64,000 nucleotides of DNA from Eggerthellaceae bacterium (lineage in GTDB: Bacteria > Actinomycetota > Coriobacteriia > Coriobacteriales > Eggerthellaceae), in NCBI GenBank assembly GCA_022791455.1, contig JAAVZC010000007.1, positions 124,001 to 188,000 of the forward strand, written 5' to 3'. Numbering within the stretch: position 1 is the stretch's first letter; every line of letters starts with the position of its first letter. The position numbers and the translations under genes are program-made. Below the pieces are notes generated by a model, which saw nothing but the letters and a program-made list of their open reading frames with translations, had not been told where the DNA came from and did not search any database. Positions 49,888-58,676 of the stretch are shown here, one piece after another.

Positions 49888-51243
49888 TTACTCCTTCGGC
49901 TTCCAGCCGGGAATCTCGGTCTGGCGCGCACGGCCAAGACCCAAGGTGTGGGGGCTCACGTTCTTGGTGATAACGGAGCCGGCGCCGATGGTGGCGCCCT
50001 CCCCGATGGTCACCGGCGCCACCAGCATAGTGGAGGAGCCCACGAACACATCGTCGCCGATAACGGTGGGGTGCTTGCGCTTGCCGTCGTAGTTGCAGGT
50101 GATGGTGCCGGCGCCCAGGTTCACGCCCTCGCCGATGGTCGCATCACCCACATAAGACAGATGCGGCACCTTCGAGCCCTTCCCCACCGTGGACTTCTTG
50201 ATCTCCACGTGGGTTCCCGCCTTCGCTTTCTCGCACAGGTGCGCGCCGGGACGCAGATAGGCGCGGGGGCCGCAGGTGGCGCCGTCGTCCACTTGCGCTT
50301 CGACGGCCACCGTCTCGTCGATGACGCAACCGCAACCCACCACGGTGTCGGTCAGGCGGCAGTTCGGGCCCACCACGGTGTCCTCGCCGATAGAGGTAGT
50401 ACCCATCAGCATGGTCATGGGCAGCAGTTCCACGTCTTGGGCGATGGTCACGTCCGGCCCAATCCACACGAGCGTCGGGTCGGTCATGGTGACGCCAGCC
50501 GCTAGGTGCGCGGTATTGATGCGCGCCTGCAACAGCCGCGACGCCTCCGCCAGCTGAATGCGGGAATTCACCCCCAGGCACTCCTGCGGGTCCTGCGCCT
50601 GCAGCGCCGTTACCAAACGCCCGGCGTTGCGCCCGATCTCAATGACGTCGGTGAGATAGAACTCCCCTTGGGCGTTGTTGCTGTCCACCTGCTGCAGCGC
50701 GCTGAACAGGAACTTCGCGTCGAAGCAGTAGAAGCCGGAATTGCACTCGGTGATGGCAGCTTCTTCGGCGGTGGCGTCCTTCTGCTCTACGATGCGCAGC
50801 ACGTGCCCCGCTTCGTCGCGCACGATGCGGCCGTAGCCGAAGGGGTTCTCCAGCTGCATGGTGAGCACTACGGCAGCGGCATCGGAATCTTCGCGCGCCT
50901 CCACGAGCGCAGCAATGGTCTCGGAAGTGATGAGCGGGCAGTCACCGGAGAGCACCACCACCGAACCGTCCAAATCGGCCAGCGCCTCGGCGGCGGCCAT
51001 GACAGCGTCGGCCGTGCCCTTGCGTTCCTTCTGCTCCACCACGGTGGTGTGGGCCACCAAGGGCTCCACAAATTCACGGCCATGACCCACCACGGTCACC
51101 ACGCCGTCCATGCCGGCGGCCAGCGCCGCATCAATAACCCAATTCACCAGCGGCTTGCCCAGAATCTCATGGGCTACCTTCGGTTTCTTAGACTTCATGC
51201 GCGTACCGGCCCCAGCGGCCAGCACCAAAGCAGCTTTCTCCAT
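49888..51243 (-). CDS. glmU: bifunctional UDP-GlcNAc pyrophosphorylase / GlcN-1-P acetyltransferase
   Basis: A 451-aa enzyme. The N-terminal uridylyltransferase has LAAGAGTRMKSKKPKVAHEI and VLSGDCPLITSETIAAL. The C-terminal left-handed beta-helix shows hexapeptide repeats (IGEDTVVGPNCRL, VGKGSKVPHLSYVGDATIGE, GAGTITCNYDGKRKHPTVIG) with the acetyltransferase residues. It supplies UDP-GlcNAc for peptidoglycan and wall glycans. ATG 51243 follows CTCCT-complementary AGGAGAAGGG. First gene of the operon with prs and pth; divergent from the ECF-type gene. Confidence 0.96.
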   Translation of the reverse strand: MEKAALVLAAGAGTRMKSKKPKVAHEILGKPLVNWVIDAALAAGMDGVVTVVGHGREFVEPLVAHTTVVEQKERKGTADAVMAAAEALADLDGSVVVLSGDCPLITSETIAALVEAREDSDAAAVVLTMQLENPFGYGRIVRDEAGHVLRIVEQKDATAEEAAITECNSGFYCFDAKFLFSALQQVDSNNAQGEFYLTDVIEIGRNAGRLVTALQAQDPQECLGVNSRIQLAEASRLLQARINTAHLAAGVTMTDPTLVWIGPDVTIAQDVELLPMTMLMGTTSIGEDTVVGPNCRLTDTVVGCGCVIDETVAVEAQVDDGATCGPRAYLRPGAHLCEKAKAGTHVEIKKSTVGKGSKVPHLSYVGDATIGEGVNLGAGTITCNYDGKRKHPTVIGDDVFVGSSTMLVAPVTIGEGATIGAGSVITKNVSPHTLGLGRARQTEIPGWKPKE

Positions 51244-51315
51244 GTTCGCCCTTCTCCTAAGGGATTTCCAGATGCCGAAAAGTATAGCGCAGCAAGGCGG
51301 GCGGAATGGCCCTGC

Positions 51316-51321
51316 TATAAT
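51316..51321 (+). promoter_or_regulatory. extended -10 promoter of the Gx/EcfT fusion gene
   Basis: TGCTATAAT, a consensus -10 with the TGn extension, 35 bp before the GTG start. No convincing -35 hexamer is present at 17 bp, as is common for extended -10 promoters. Confidence 0.6.
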
Positions 51322-51355
51322 TCGTTCGCTTGGATTGGGCGTGAAAAGGGGTTTC

Positions 51356-52597
51356 GTGCTGTCGCGGGAAGAAGCGTATCGGTGGACGCGGGCGGGCATT
51401 CTGGCCGCTTTCGCCATTGTGCTCTCGTACGTGGAGACATTCATTCCGCTGCCTATCCCGGTGCCCGGCGCCAAGCTGGGTTTCGCGAACATCCCCATCC
51501 TGATGGCGCTCGTGATGCTGGACACTAAGAGCGCTTTGGCTATCGCCGTCATAAAAACCCTGGTCACGGGCTTTCTGTTCGGCTCTCCCATCATGATCCC
51601 CTACTCAGCGGCGGGAACGCTGCTCGCCTTCGCCGGAATGCGCCTTCTGCTGAACGTGCCGGGGCTCCATTTGATGCTGGTATCCATCGTGGGCTCCATC
51701 CTGCACATTGCCGGGCAACTGGCCGTCGCGGCGCTCATGCTGGAAACGATGCTCGTGTGGTACAGCTTCCCCATCTTGCTGGTGGTGGCCTGCTTCACCG
51801 GCGCGCTAACGGGAAAAGTGGCAGCCTTCCTCATTGAAAGCTTGGAAGGGAGCGGCAGCGAAAAGGAATCGAGCCCCATCGTGCCCCTCGCGGCAAGCAC
51901 CGCTGACGCCAACTCCCTCGAAACCCTTCTGCCCACCCAATCGCGTCGCAACAAGAGCAACCCCCTGTCCAAATTAGACGTGCGTCTGCTGCTGACGCTT
52001 CTGGTGATCTACATAGTGCTGGTTTTCATCCTGCAAGGGCCGCTGGCGCTGGGCATATGCGCCCTGGTGGCCATCGCGGCGGCCATCGCCACGCACATGA
52101 CCCTTAAAGACGCCGCGAAAGCGCTGCTGCCCCTTATGTCCATCCTGGTCATCACCTCGGTGGCGCAGGTCCTCTACGTGCAGCGCGGCACCGTGCTGTT
52201 CACCCTGGGGCCCGTCGCCGTCACCGAAGAGGCGCTCATCACCATCGGCGTCATGGTGCTGAGGCTGGTGTGCATCATGCTGGCAAGCGTCGCGTTCATG
52301 CGCGCGACAACCGCAAAAGAGCTGATGGAGGCGTTGAAGAGTCTGCTGGCGCCCTTAGAGAAAATGGGCGTGCGCACCACCGACTTCCTGCTGGCCTGCA
52401 ACTTGGCGTTCCAGTTCATTCCGGTGCTCACGAATGGTTTCAAACAACTGAAAGCTCAGCGGACAGAAACGAACCCCGGCTTCGGCCAGGGAGGCCTTCT
52501 GCGCAAGCTGCGCGACTACCAGACCCTCATCCCCCCGCTCGCCCAAAGCGCCTTCGCCTACGCCGACGAAGTAGCCAGCGAATACGCCGCGGAGTAA
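51356..52597 (+). CDS. fusion of a Gx-transporter/S-component-like domain with EcfT
   Basis: A 413-aa membrane protein. Residues 1 to ~165 have five to six helices and the pattern of the Gx-transporter/heptaprenyl diphosphate synthase component I family (FIPLPIPVPGAKLGFANIPIL). A charged linker at ~165-200 leads to an EcfT-like domain (DVRLLLTLLVIYIVL, FMRATTAKELMEALKSLLAPLEKMGVRT, AFQFIPVLTNGFKQLKAQ). ECF transporters normally encode S and T subunits separately, with two ATPases that are not present here. The GTG start at 51356 follows AAAAGGGG. The transported vitamin or lipid precursor is unknown. Confidence 0.82.
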   Translation: MLSREEAYRWTRAGILAAFAIVLSYVETFIPLPIPVPGAKLGFANIPILMALVMLDTKSALAIAVIKTLVTGFLFGSPIMIPYSAAGTLLAFAGMRLLLNVPGLHLMLVSIVGSILHIAGQLAVAALMLETMLVWYSFPILLVVACFTGALTGKVAAFLIESLEGSGSEKESSPIVPLAASTADANSLETLLPTQSRRNKSNPLSKLDVRLLLTLLVIYIVLVFILQGPLALGICALVAIAAAIATHMTLKDAAKALLPLMSILVITSVAQVLYVQRGTVLFTLGPVAVTEEALITIGVMVLRLVCIMLASVAFMRATTAKELMEALKSLLAPLEKMGVRTTDFLLACNLAFQFIPVLTNGFKQLKAQRTETNPGFGQGGLLRKLRDYQTLIPPLAQSAFAYADEVASEYAAE

Positions 52598-52796
52598 ACG
52601 CCGCCGCCGGGAGATCCTTCGACTCCGGGCTACGCCCTCCGCTCAGGATGACAATGGATAGGGCGAAAAGGACGCCAGGCAACCACGTCGCCCAACCAGC
52701 GGGGCGGGGCGGCCCTCACCAAGCGAGTTCCGCAGCGCAGCGAGGACTGTCTGAGCGACTGAGGGTTGCCCCGCCCCGCTCCCCCGCGAGGAGCTC
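52598..52796. repeat. repeat-filled gap: family A half plus a GC-rich palindrome
   Basis: 52611-52652 is a family A half (GAGATCCTTCGACTCCGGGC to GATGAC). 52699-52718 (GCGGGGCGGGGCGGCCCTCA) pairs with 52760-52779 over 20 positions with two G-U pairs. Directly behind the NusG-II stop lies CCCCCGCGAGGAGCTCCT, matching the motif behind the TRIC gene at 15228. The palindrome probably terminates the flavin locus on the minus strand. Confidence 0.7.
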
Positions 52797-53243
52797 CTAC
52801 CGGGCCAAGGTGTCGAATTGTTGGGTTTCGGGGGTTGCTTCTACGTTCATCTCGCCTTGGGCCTGGCCGTCTTCCACGATTTCGATCCACAGCTGATGGG
52901 GCAGGCAGATGATCTGGGTGCCCGGCGCGGAGATGGCACCTTGCTGGATGCAGTCGTGGCCGTCGCAGTCGGCGTCCACCATGACCACTTCGCCATTCTG
53001 GACCGCAATCACATTGGTGCCTTCATCGGTGGTGACCGTCAGCTGGGTGTCGTGGTCGAGCGGCAGCTCATGGGTCTTCCCGTCGCTGTCGTGCACTACT
53101 GCCATCAAGCCGCCCCCCGTAGTCTGCGTCGCCGACCAGGCGAACAGGCACGAGCCCACCAAAACAGCCAGAATAACCACGGCCACTATGACGTTGGCCG
53201 GCGTCAGCGCCTTTGTCTTCGTCGAAGCAAATTCCCCTGTCAT
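52797..53243 (-). CDS. NusG domain II-containing membrane-anchored protein
   Basis: A 148-aa protein with one N-terminal transmembrane segment (ANVIVAVVILAVLVGSCLFA) and an exported NusG-II beta domain that contains VMVDADCDGHDCIQQGAISA and the conserved IICLPHQLWIEI. Proteins of this type accompany FMN-binding and ApbE genes in Rnf-like and flavin electron-transfer loci; a Cys pair (CDGHDC) and CLPH are typical. Last gene of the 58676-52797 locus, 14 bp after apbE. Role in the chain is unknown. Confidence 0.82.
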   Translation of the reverse strand: MTGEFASTKTKALTPANVIVAVVILAVLVGSCLFAWSATQTTGGGLMAVVHDSDGKTHELPLDHDTQLTVTTDEGTNVIAVQNGEVVMVDADCDGHDCIQQGAISAPGTQIICLPHQLWIEIVEDGQAQGEMNVEATPETQQFDTLAR

Positions 53244-53257
53244 TGATCCCCCAAACC

Positions 53258-54340
53258 TCAGCCCAGCTGGAACTTCGCCCCGCTGGTCATGGATATCTCA
53301 TTTTGCTGGTCCACCACCATGCCCTCAAGACCGGGCGTGTCCTCAATATGCTGCAGCGCGCCGTCGTGACCCAGCAGGAACATCCACGTGGCATAGGCGT
53401 CCCCTTCGGTGGAAGAGGCGCTCACAATGGACGAACTTACCAGATCGGTTTCAGCGGGGAACCCGGTGCGCGGGTCGAGGATGTGGTGGTAGCGAACGCC
53501 CTCTTCCGTGAACGTGCGCTCGTAAAGGCCGCTGGTCACCACCGATGTCTGCGTGCATTCCAGGGAAGCGACCACCGCGGTGGCCGTGGGCGCATTCGGG
53601 TCTTGAATGCCCACGCGCCAGGGGCTGCCGTCCGGCTTCGACCCTACCACGAACACATTGCCGCCCAGGTTGATGATGGCGCTTTGGCACCCGCCGTCGG
53701 CCAGCATCTGCGCCAGATCGTCGGCGATGACGCCCTTGGCAATGCCGCCCAAATCCAGCATGGCCTGCGGGTCGGCCAGCGTGACCGTCGTGCCATCAAC
53801 AGAAACGCCACGGTAGTCGATGTGGCGCACCGCTTCGGCAATCTGCTCGTCATCGGGCCGGATGCCCTCCTTGAAATCCCACAGACTGGAAACCGCGCCG
53901 ATGGTGATATCGAATAGGCCGTCGGAGAGCCGGCCGTATTCCAGGCCGCGGGAAATGGCTGCGGCGGTTTCGGGGGCCACCTCCACCGGCGCACCCTGGG
54001 CGTTATTGATGCGCCAAATGTCAGACCCTTCAAGGGTGCGGGAGAAATGCTGCTCGAAATAACTGCACCGGTCCACCAACTGCTGCATGAGGGCATCTTC
54101 GCAGGAGGCGGTAAGGGTCACCACGGTGTCGAAGGCGAAAACCGTTTCCGTCAGAGGCTCCGGCGCCGCATCGCTGCCGGCTCCATCGCCCGTTTCCGCA
54201 AGAGAGGCTTCCGACGACGCCGCATTGTCGCAGCCCCAAAGCCCTCCGCATGCAGCAAGCGCCAGCGTGCCTCCGGCCAGCATCAAGAATCGACGCCGGG
54301 AAAGTCCCGCGCTCTGCACTTCGGCCACCTTAAACCCCAT
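53258..54340 (-). CDS. apbE: FAD:protein FMN transferase (ApbE), exported lipoprotein
   Basis: A 360-aa enzyme attaching FMN from FAD covalently to Thr/Ser in flavoprotein motifs. The signal combines twin arginine and lipobox: LSRRRFLMLAGGTLALAACGG. Catalytic features are EVAPETAAAISRGLEYGRLSDGLFD split across the family signature, AMLDLGGIAKGVIADDLAQML, SAIINLGGNVFVVGSKPDG and HHILDPRTGFPAETDL. It lies in the middle of genes for two FMN-binding proteins and a large SGAT-containing lipoprotein, its likely substrates. ATG 54340 follows TAGGGAG. Confidence 0.93.
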   Translation of the reverse strand: MGFKVAEVQSAGLSRRRFLMLAGGTLALAACGGLWGCDNAASSEASLAETGDGAGSDAAPEPLTETVFAFDTVVTLTASCEDALMQQLVDRCSYFEQHFSRTLEGSDIWRINNAQGAPVEVAPETAAAISRGLEYGRLSDGLFDITIGAVSSLWDFKEGIRPDDEQIAEAVRHIDYRGVSVDGTTVTLADPQAMLDLGGIAKGVIADDLAQMLADGGCQSAIINLGGNVFVVGSKPDGSPWRVGIQDPNAPTATAVVASLECTQTSVVTSGLYERTFTEEGVRYHHILDPRTGFPAETDLVSSSIVSASSTEGDAYATWMFLLGHDGALQHIEDTPGLEGMVVDQQNEISMTSGAKFQLG

Positions 54341-54348
54341 TCTGCTCC

Positions 54349-54999
54349 CTACTGCCCCGACTGGGCCACCGCTTCTGCAACAGCGCGATTATAAGCCTGA
54401 ACCAGGGAAACCACAGAATAGGTGGAACCTGACACAGTATCCACACCACCGCTCTCCTCGCCGGAGGCCAGGCATTCTTCCACCTGGGCCAAGAAACCCT
54501 TGCTGAAACGGCCGCCGGTGCCATCTATGGCGCGGTCGAGGTACATGCTGTTCTCCGAGGCGTCATAAACATACGCGGGATCGATCTCGCCCTTGGTGTC
54601 GCCGTAAACGTCGGTCACGCCGGCCACCTTTCCGCCCGACACCTCGATCTCTACCACCAGGTAGTAGGGCTGCCAGTCTTCGTCGTTGCCCACACCGCAC
54701 AGCGCGCTGCCGGTGTAGCGACCGTCCTTCAGCTGACCGGCCAAGGCAGCCTCGGGCATCGTGATCTCCAGGGTTGCCGTACCGCCCTTTTCCTCCGGCA
54801 GATCGATCGCCTTCAGCTCCACCGGTTCTGGCGGCTCAACATTTTCGTACACGCTGGGGTCGAACTCCAGCGGCTGATGCGCCGCCATAGCACCTCCGGC
54901 AGCGGCGCCCACCACCAGCACCGGCAAAAGAAACGCAAACGCCCCGCCGCGCCAACGCTTCGACGTAGCGCCGCTTTTTCCATTGTCCTTCTCAGACAC
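54349..54999 (-). CDS. exported FMN-binding domain protein
   Basis: A 216-aa protein with one N-terminal membrane anchor (AFAFLLPVLVVGAAAGGAMA) and an exported FMN-binding domain ending GVDTVSGSTYSVVSLVQAYN; the S-G-S-T-Y-S stretch matches the FMN attachment site used by ApbE (Dxx-SGxTxT/S). It probably carries a covalent FMN on the outer face of the membrane and exchanges electrons with the neighbouring 4Fe-4S membrane protein. The GTG start has GAGGAG 6 bases away. 8 bp precede apbE. Confidence 0.88.
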   Translation of the reverse strand: MSEKDNGKSGATSKRWRGGAFAFLLPVLVVGAAAGGAMAAHQPLEFDPSVYENVEPPEPVELKAIDLPEEKGGTATLEITMPEAALAGQLKDGRYTGSALCGVGNDEDWQPYYLVVEIEVSGGKVAGVTDVYGDTKGEIDPAYVYDASENSMYLDRAIDGTGGRFSKGFLAQVEECLASGEESGGVDTVSGSTYSVVSLVQAYNRAVAEAVAQSGQ

Positions 55000-55034
55000 C
55001 GTAACTCCTCTCTTGCTTCTTGAGCGCGAGGCCG

Positions 55035-56036
55035 CTAGAACGGCAAAAACCCGAACACGTCCTGGAACGCCGGCAGATAGCGCGTGGCTCCCAGCACCCA
55101 GAAGAGCGCCAGCAGCAACAGCGCCTTCACCAGCACAACGGGAATCTCCGTCCCGCGCAGCAGATGCCAGTTCGCCTTCGTCTTCCGCTTGGGTTTGGAG
55201 GACTTGGCCGCCGCCTCTTCCCCGCCGACTTGCGCCAATGCGACCGTTTGCGGTTTCTCAATAGCCACCAAGTTAATGTTGCCGATGGGGCACACGTCCG
55301 CGCACCGACCGCAGCTGATGCACTCGCCGTGCACCACCGTGCCGCCGTCGGGCCAAATATCCACCGGGCAGGTCTTCTTGCACCGGCCGCAATTGGCGGG
55401 GCACAAGCTGGGAGTGCGCGTGAATTCCGAGCAGCCCAGCACGGGCATGAGCGAGAAAATGGCCCCCAGCGGGCACAGGAACTGGCAGAAGAAGCGCTCG
55501 CGCAGAATCATCCCCACAATCACAAGGCCCAGCGTAACGAACGCCGCCACCTGAACCCCTTCCAAGGACCCAGAGATGAACGCCGCGAACGCAACCCACG
55601 GGCTGTAGCCGGAAACCACGGCCCACACCCCGAAGAAGCAAGCGGCGCAGATGCCAATGAGAATGGCGAACTTCACGAGCGAGAGCGCCCGCACCAATTT
55701 GTCCGGGAACTCCAGCCGCGGAATGGGGGTCTTCGACCGCAGGAAGTCGAACACACCGAACAGCACATCGCCCAGTGTGCCGAACGCGCAGGCAAAACCG
55801 CAAAAGAACCGCCCGAACAGTATGGTAAACGCCAGCACGCCCACCAAGAGCACCAGAAACGAAGTGGCCTCGATGGGGGCCGCAACTCCCAGCTGGGTAA
55901 AGATGTACTTCACTCCGTTGAAGGCGGCGGAAAACACCGACGGCGCCAAGATGAAGAACATGATCTGAATAGCCAGGCGCACGCCCCGGTGCAAGAGATC
56001 GGTGCGCTTTCGCTTGTCGGCGGCGTTACTGGCCAT
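55035..56036 (-). CDS. polytopic 4Fe-4S membrane protein (NapH/CcoG-like)
   Basis: A 333-aa protein with five or six transmembrane helices, two CxxxCP pairs (FCGFACAFGTLGD and FCQFLCPLGAIFS) and a C-terminal cytoplasm-like ferredoxin with CGRCKKTCPVDIW and CISCGRCADVCPIG. This layout is that of NosR/NapH/RnfB-linked electron carriers. Between two FMN-binding proteins it is the probable trans-membrane electron conduit. The ATG at 56036 overlaps the preceding gene by 11 bp. The Shine-Dalgarno (GGTGGGG) is modest. Confidence 0.88.
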   Translation of the reverse strand: MASNAADKRKRTDLLHRGVRLAIQIMFFILAPSVFSAAFNGVKYIFTQLGVAAPIEATSFLVLLVGVLAFTILFGRFFCGFACAFGTLGDVLFGVFDFLRSKTPIPRLEFPDKLVRALSLVKFAILIGICAACFFGVWAVVSGYSPWVAFAAFISGSLEGVQVAAFVTLGLVIVGMILRERFFCQFLCPLGAIFSLMPVLGCSEFTRTPSLCPANCGRCKKTCPVDIWPDGGTVVHGECISCGRCADVCPIGNINLVAIEKPQTVALAQVGGEEAAAKSSKPKRKTKANWHLLRGTEIPVVLVKALLLLALFWVLGATRYLPAFQDVFGFLPF

Positions 56037-56499
56037 TGGCCCCACCGCCGTTCATGGACTCGATGAGGGCGTTGGTCACGCCGTTCAAAATGCCCGTGGA
56101 GGTGAACGTCGCGCCCGACACCACGTCGATATTAGGGCTCTGCGCCTCGATGATGCGCTCGGGCAGCACGTCGGCCATCTCCAGCCAGGGCGGATCTTCC
56201 AGGCTGGCGTCAGCAATCTGGACATCGGTTATCCAGCCGTCCTCCACCGTCACCTGCATCGTCACCGGTCCGCCATACCCTTGGGCCGTGCCCGTGAACA
56301 CGCCGTCGGTGGCATACGGGCCCGGGTTCGCCGCATGGGCCGCTTCGGCCATCTGTTCTTTCACCAGAGCATCCGCTTCGGCAGTTTGGGCGGCCCAGCC
56401 GCTGTAGCCGGCCAAAATGGCCACGACAGCGCACAGACTCACCGTCTTCAATAGGGCGCACTGGTGGCGCTGCACTGCATTTGAGAAATTAAAGCTCAC
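56026..56499 (-). CDS. small exported FMN-binding protein
   Basis: A 157-aa protein: an N-terminal membrane segment (LLKTVSLCAVVAILAGYSGWA), a helical spacer, then an FMN-binding domain with VFTGTAQGYGGPVTMQVTVE split over the beta sheet, and the flavinylation motif DVVSGATFTSTG near residue 135. The GTG start at 56499 with AAGG 7 bases before is preferred over an ATG at 56538 that lacks a ribosome-binding site. ApbE encoded downstream would attach the flavin. It overlaps the next gene, indicating coupled expression. Confidence 0.85.
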   Translation of the reverse strand: MSFNFSNAVQRHQCALLKTVSLCAVVAILAGYSGWAAQTAEADALVKEQMAEAAHAANPGPYATDGVFTGTAQGYGGPVTMQVTVEDGWITDVQIADASLEDPPWLEMADVLPERIIEAQSPNIDVVSGATFTSTGILNGVTNALIESMNGGGANGQ

Positions 56500-56609
56500 G
56501 ACTCTACCTTCTGTTGATTCCCTCGAATAAACCGGCAATGGGCCAGAGAGCGCACACGCCCCTGGCCCATTGATGTTTTCCCAGCTAGAAAGCGTACGGG
56601 AAGGTTTGG

Positions 56610-58676
56610 CTACTTGCCTTCGGCTTCCAGCAGCTTGCTGTAGTTGCCAACCGTACCCTTGACGTCGGTGATCAGGGCGTCGTAGGCAGCGCGGGCCGCC
56701 TGCACGGCAGATGCGTCAGAGGCGTCCATCGCATCGATCATGGCCTCAACTTCGCAGGCCGCCGCCATGGCCTCCAAGTCGTAGGCAATGCCCAGCTGGG
56801 AGTGGCCGATGGTGAAGGTGACCACCGCATGGGTGACATCGGGGTCGTTCACCGTGAAGGTGGGGTTGTAGGGGTAATCCCAGTCAGAGACGTAGGTGAT
56901 GTAGGAATCGCTCACATCGCCCGCCTCGCGGCTGGAGTCGGTGTAGGTTGCCACCGGGGTGTAACCAGCGGTGCCCTTGCCCAGGTTCCACACGCCCAGG
57001 GTGCCCAGATCTTCGCCGCCCAGCTCGTACAGATCCACCTGGCTGATGCCAATAGCATGCGTGGTGTTACCACCAACAGACTCGTCAATGCCAGCCGGGA
57101 AGTTCACGCTCACCTGATACGTGCCGTCGGCGTTCTTCACCACCGTGGTCTGGTCCTGCTGCACCGCGGAAGCGTCGATACCGTCAGAAGAGGCAGAGCC
57201 ACCGTCGATGGTCACAGTCACGTAGTCGGCCACACCGGTCACATACCCCGCAGCAACCGCCTGGTTCAGCGCATCCTGGAAGGGAACGCTGGTCTTGGTG
57301 GCGCCGGAAATGGTGTCGATGTCGCCAATCTCACCGTCGTTGTTGCCCGTGTAGAGGGAAGTGTCCTCGAAGGTGAGGCCCCAGGAGGCCAGCTCGCGCT
57401 GCTGCACCAGGGAGAGCAGCGAATAGGTCCACTTGGAACGGTTGGTGGTGGCAGTGCCCTCAATGCCGCCCACAGTGTCAACATCGGTGTCGGGGAAGTT
57501 GGCCTCGATGTACTTCGTGGCGTTAGGGTTGTCGTCGATGGCAACGAACTCGTTGAAGAACACCTCGGTGCCCAGCTGATAGACTACCTGGACCAGGTTG
57601 TAGGAGTCGTTCTTCACCGTGATGGCGCCGGTCTTGCCGTCGTAGGCATAGGTCTCGGTGTCGATAGCGCCATCGGCCTCGGCCACAGGGCCTTCCTCGG
57701 CGGGTGCAGCCTCAGCAGCCGCTTCGCCCTTGCCGCCGCGCTCGCCGCCCTCGGCGGAACCGCCATGGCCGCCCTCGGCAGACTCGCCGCCCTTGCCGCC
57801 GCGCTCGCCGCCAGCAGACTCGCCGGACGCCTCGCCCTTGCCGCCGCGCTCGCCGCCGGCGGCTTCACCGGACGCGCCGCCCTTGCCACCTGCGGCCTGG
57901 GCGTCATCGTCGTCATCGTCGTCTTCTTCGGCATCGGCCGTGACAATGGTCACCTCGGGGGTGATGCTCACGTCATAGTCGTTGTGGGTGGTGCCACGGC
58001 GACCTTCCACATCCTGACCCACCGTGGTCAGATCATCCGCCACGTTGTACAGGTACACCGCACTCACCGCATGACCGGCGGCATCCGCTTCAGAACCCGC
58101 CTCAACCGTTAGCTCGGGAGTGATAACCGCGTTCTCCCCTTCTTCGGTGGTCTGCACCTCAAAGGTAACGCCATCCGGCAGCACGCCGTTGATGGTCGGG
58201 CGAGCGCCCAGCGCGCCCCACTTGTTGGCCCACGTGTCGTTGCCGCTGGTCAGGTTGATGGCGGTCAGCAGACCGTCGCCGTCGGTGATCAGCTCGGTAT
58301 AGAGGCTGTACATGGCGTAATGGGCGCGGTCGCTGTGGGCATAGCCCTTGTAGATGTAGGTGTTTTCCGCATCAAGGCCATTCACGAACTCGGCCCCTTC
58401 GCCGATCAGCGCCGCATCGGTCACCTGAACGGACTTGTGGTTGTACATGTCAGAACCATCGGCGTACTCGAAAGCGGTGGAAGTGGGCTCTTGAGCCTGC
58501 TTTTCTTCCTGCTGGACCGCCTCGGTCGACGGATTGCCGTCGTCAGTGGACTCGGCCGCCACATTCGAGCAACCAAAACCCGCCATGGCACCCACGCCAA
58601 TGATCATGGCCCCAGCCAGGCGCATGCCGAAAGCCTGACGGCTCAACGGACGAATCCTGCGCGAAACCTCACTCAT
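56610..58676 (-). CDS. large surface flavoprotein-like lipoprotein with repeat linker
   Basis: A 688-aa protein. The export signal ends with a lipobox (MAGFGCSN, Cys36). Residues ~60-245 and ~335-460 resemble FMN-binding/repeat beta domains; DTISGATKTS near 455 is a good ApbE flavinylation site. A low-complexity linker at about 250-328 holds a poly-Asp run and repeated GGERGGKGE and GGKGGES units. The C-terminal third contains further beta structure (VSVNFPAGIDESVGG). First gene of the flavin locus, with AAAGGA 7 bases before ATG. No close family is recognised for the whole chain. Confidence 0.78.
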   Translation of the reverse strand: MSEVSRRIRPLSRQAFGMRLAGAMIIGVGAMAGFGCSNVAAESTDDGNPSTEAVQQEEKQAQEPTSTAFEYADGSDMYNHKSVQVTDAALIGEGAEFVNGLDAENTYIYKGYAHSDRAHYAMYSLYTELITDGDGLLTAINLTSGNDTWANKWGALGARPTINGVLPDGVTFEVQTTEEGENAVITPELTVEAGSEADAAGHAVSAVYLYNVADDLTTVGQDVEGRRGTTHNDYDVSITPEVTIVTADAEEDDDDDDDAQAAGGKGGASGEAAGGERGGKGEASGESAGGERGGKGGESAEGGHGGSAEGGERGGKGEAAAEAAPAEEGPVAEADGAIDTETYAYDGKTGAITVKNDSYNLVQVVYQLGTEVFFNEFVAIDDNPNATKYIEANFPDTDVDTVGGIEGTATTNRSKWTYSLLSLVQQRELASWGLTFEDTSLYTGNNDGEIGDIDTISGATKTSVPFQDALNQAVAAGYVTGVADYVTVTIDGGSASSDGIDASAVQQDQTTVVKNADGTYQVSVNFPAGIDESVGGNTTHAIGISQVDLYELGGEDLGTLGVWNLGKGTAGYTPVATYTDSSREAGDVSDSYITYVSDWDYPYNPTFTVNDPDVTHAVVTFTIGHSQLGIAYDLEAMAAACEVEAMIDAMDASDASAVQAARAAYDALITDVKGTVGNYSKLLEAEGK

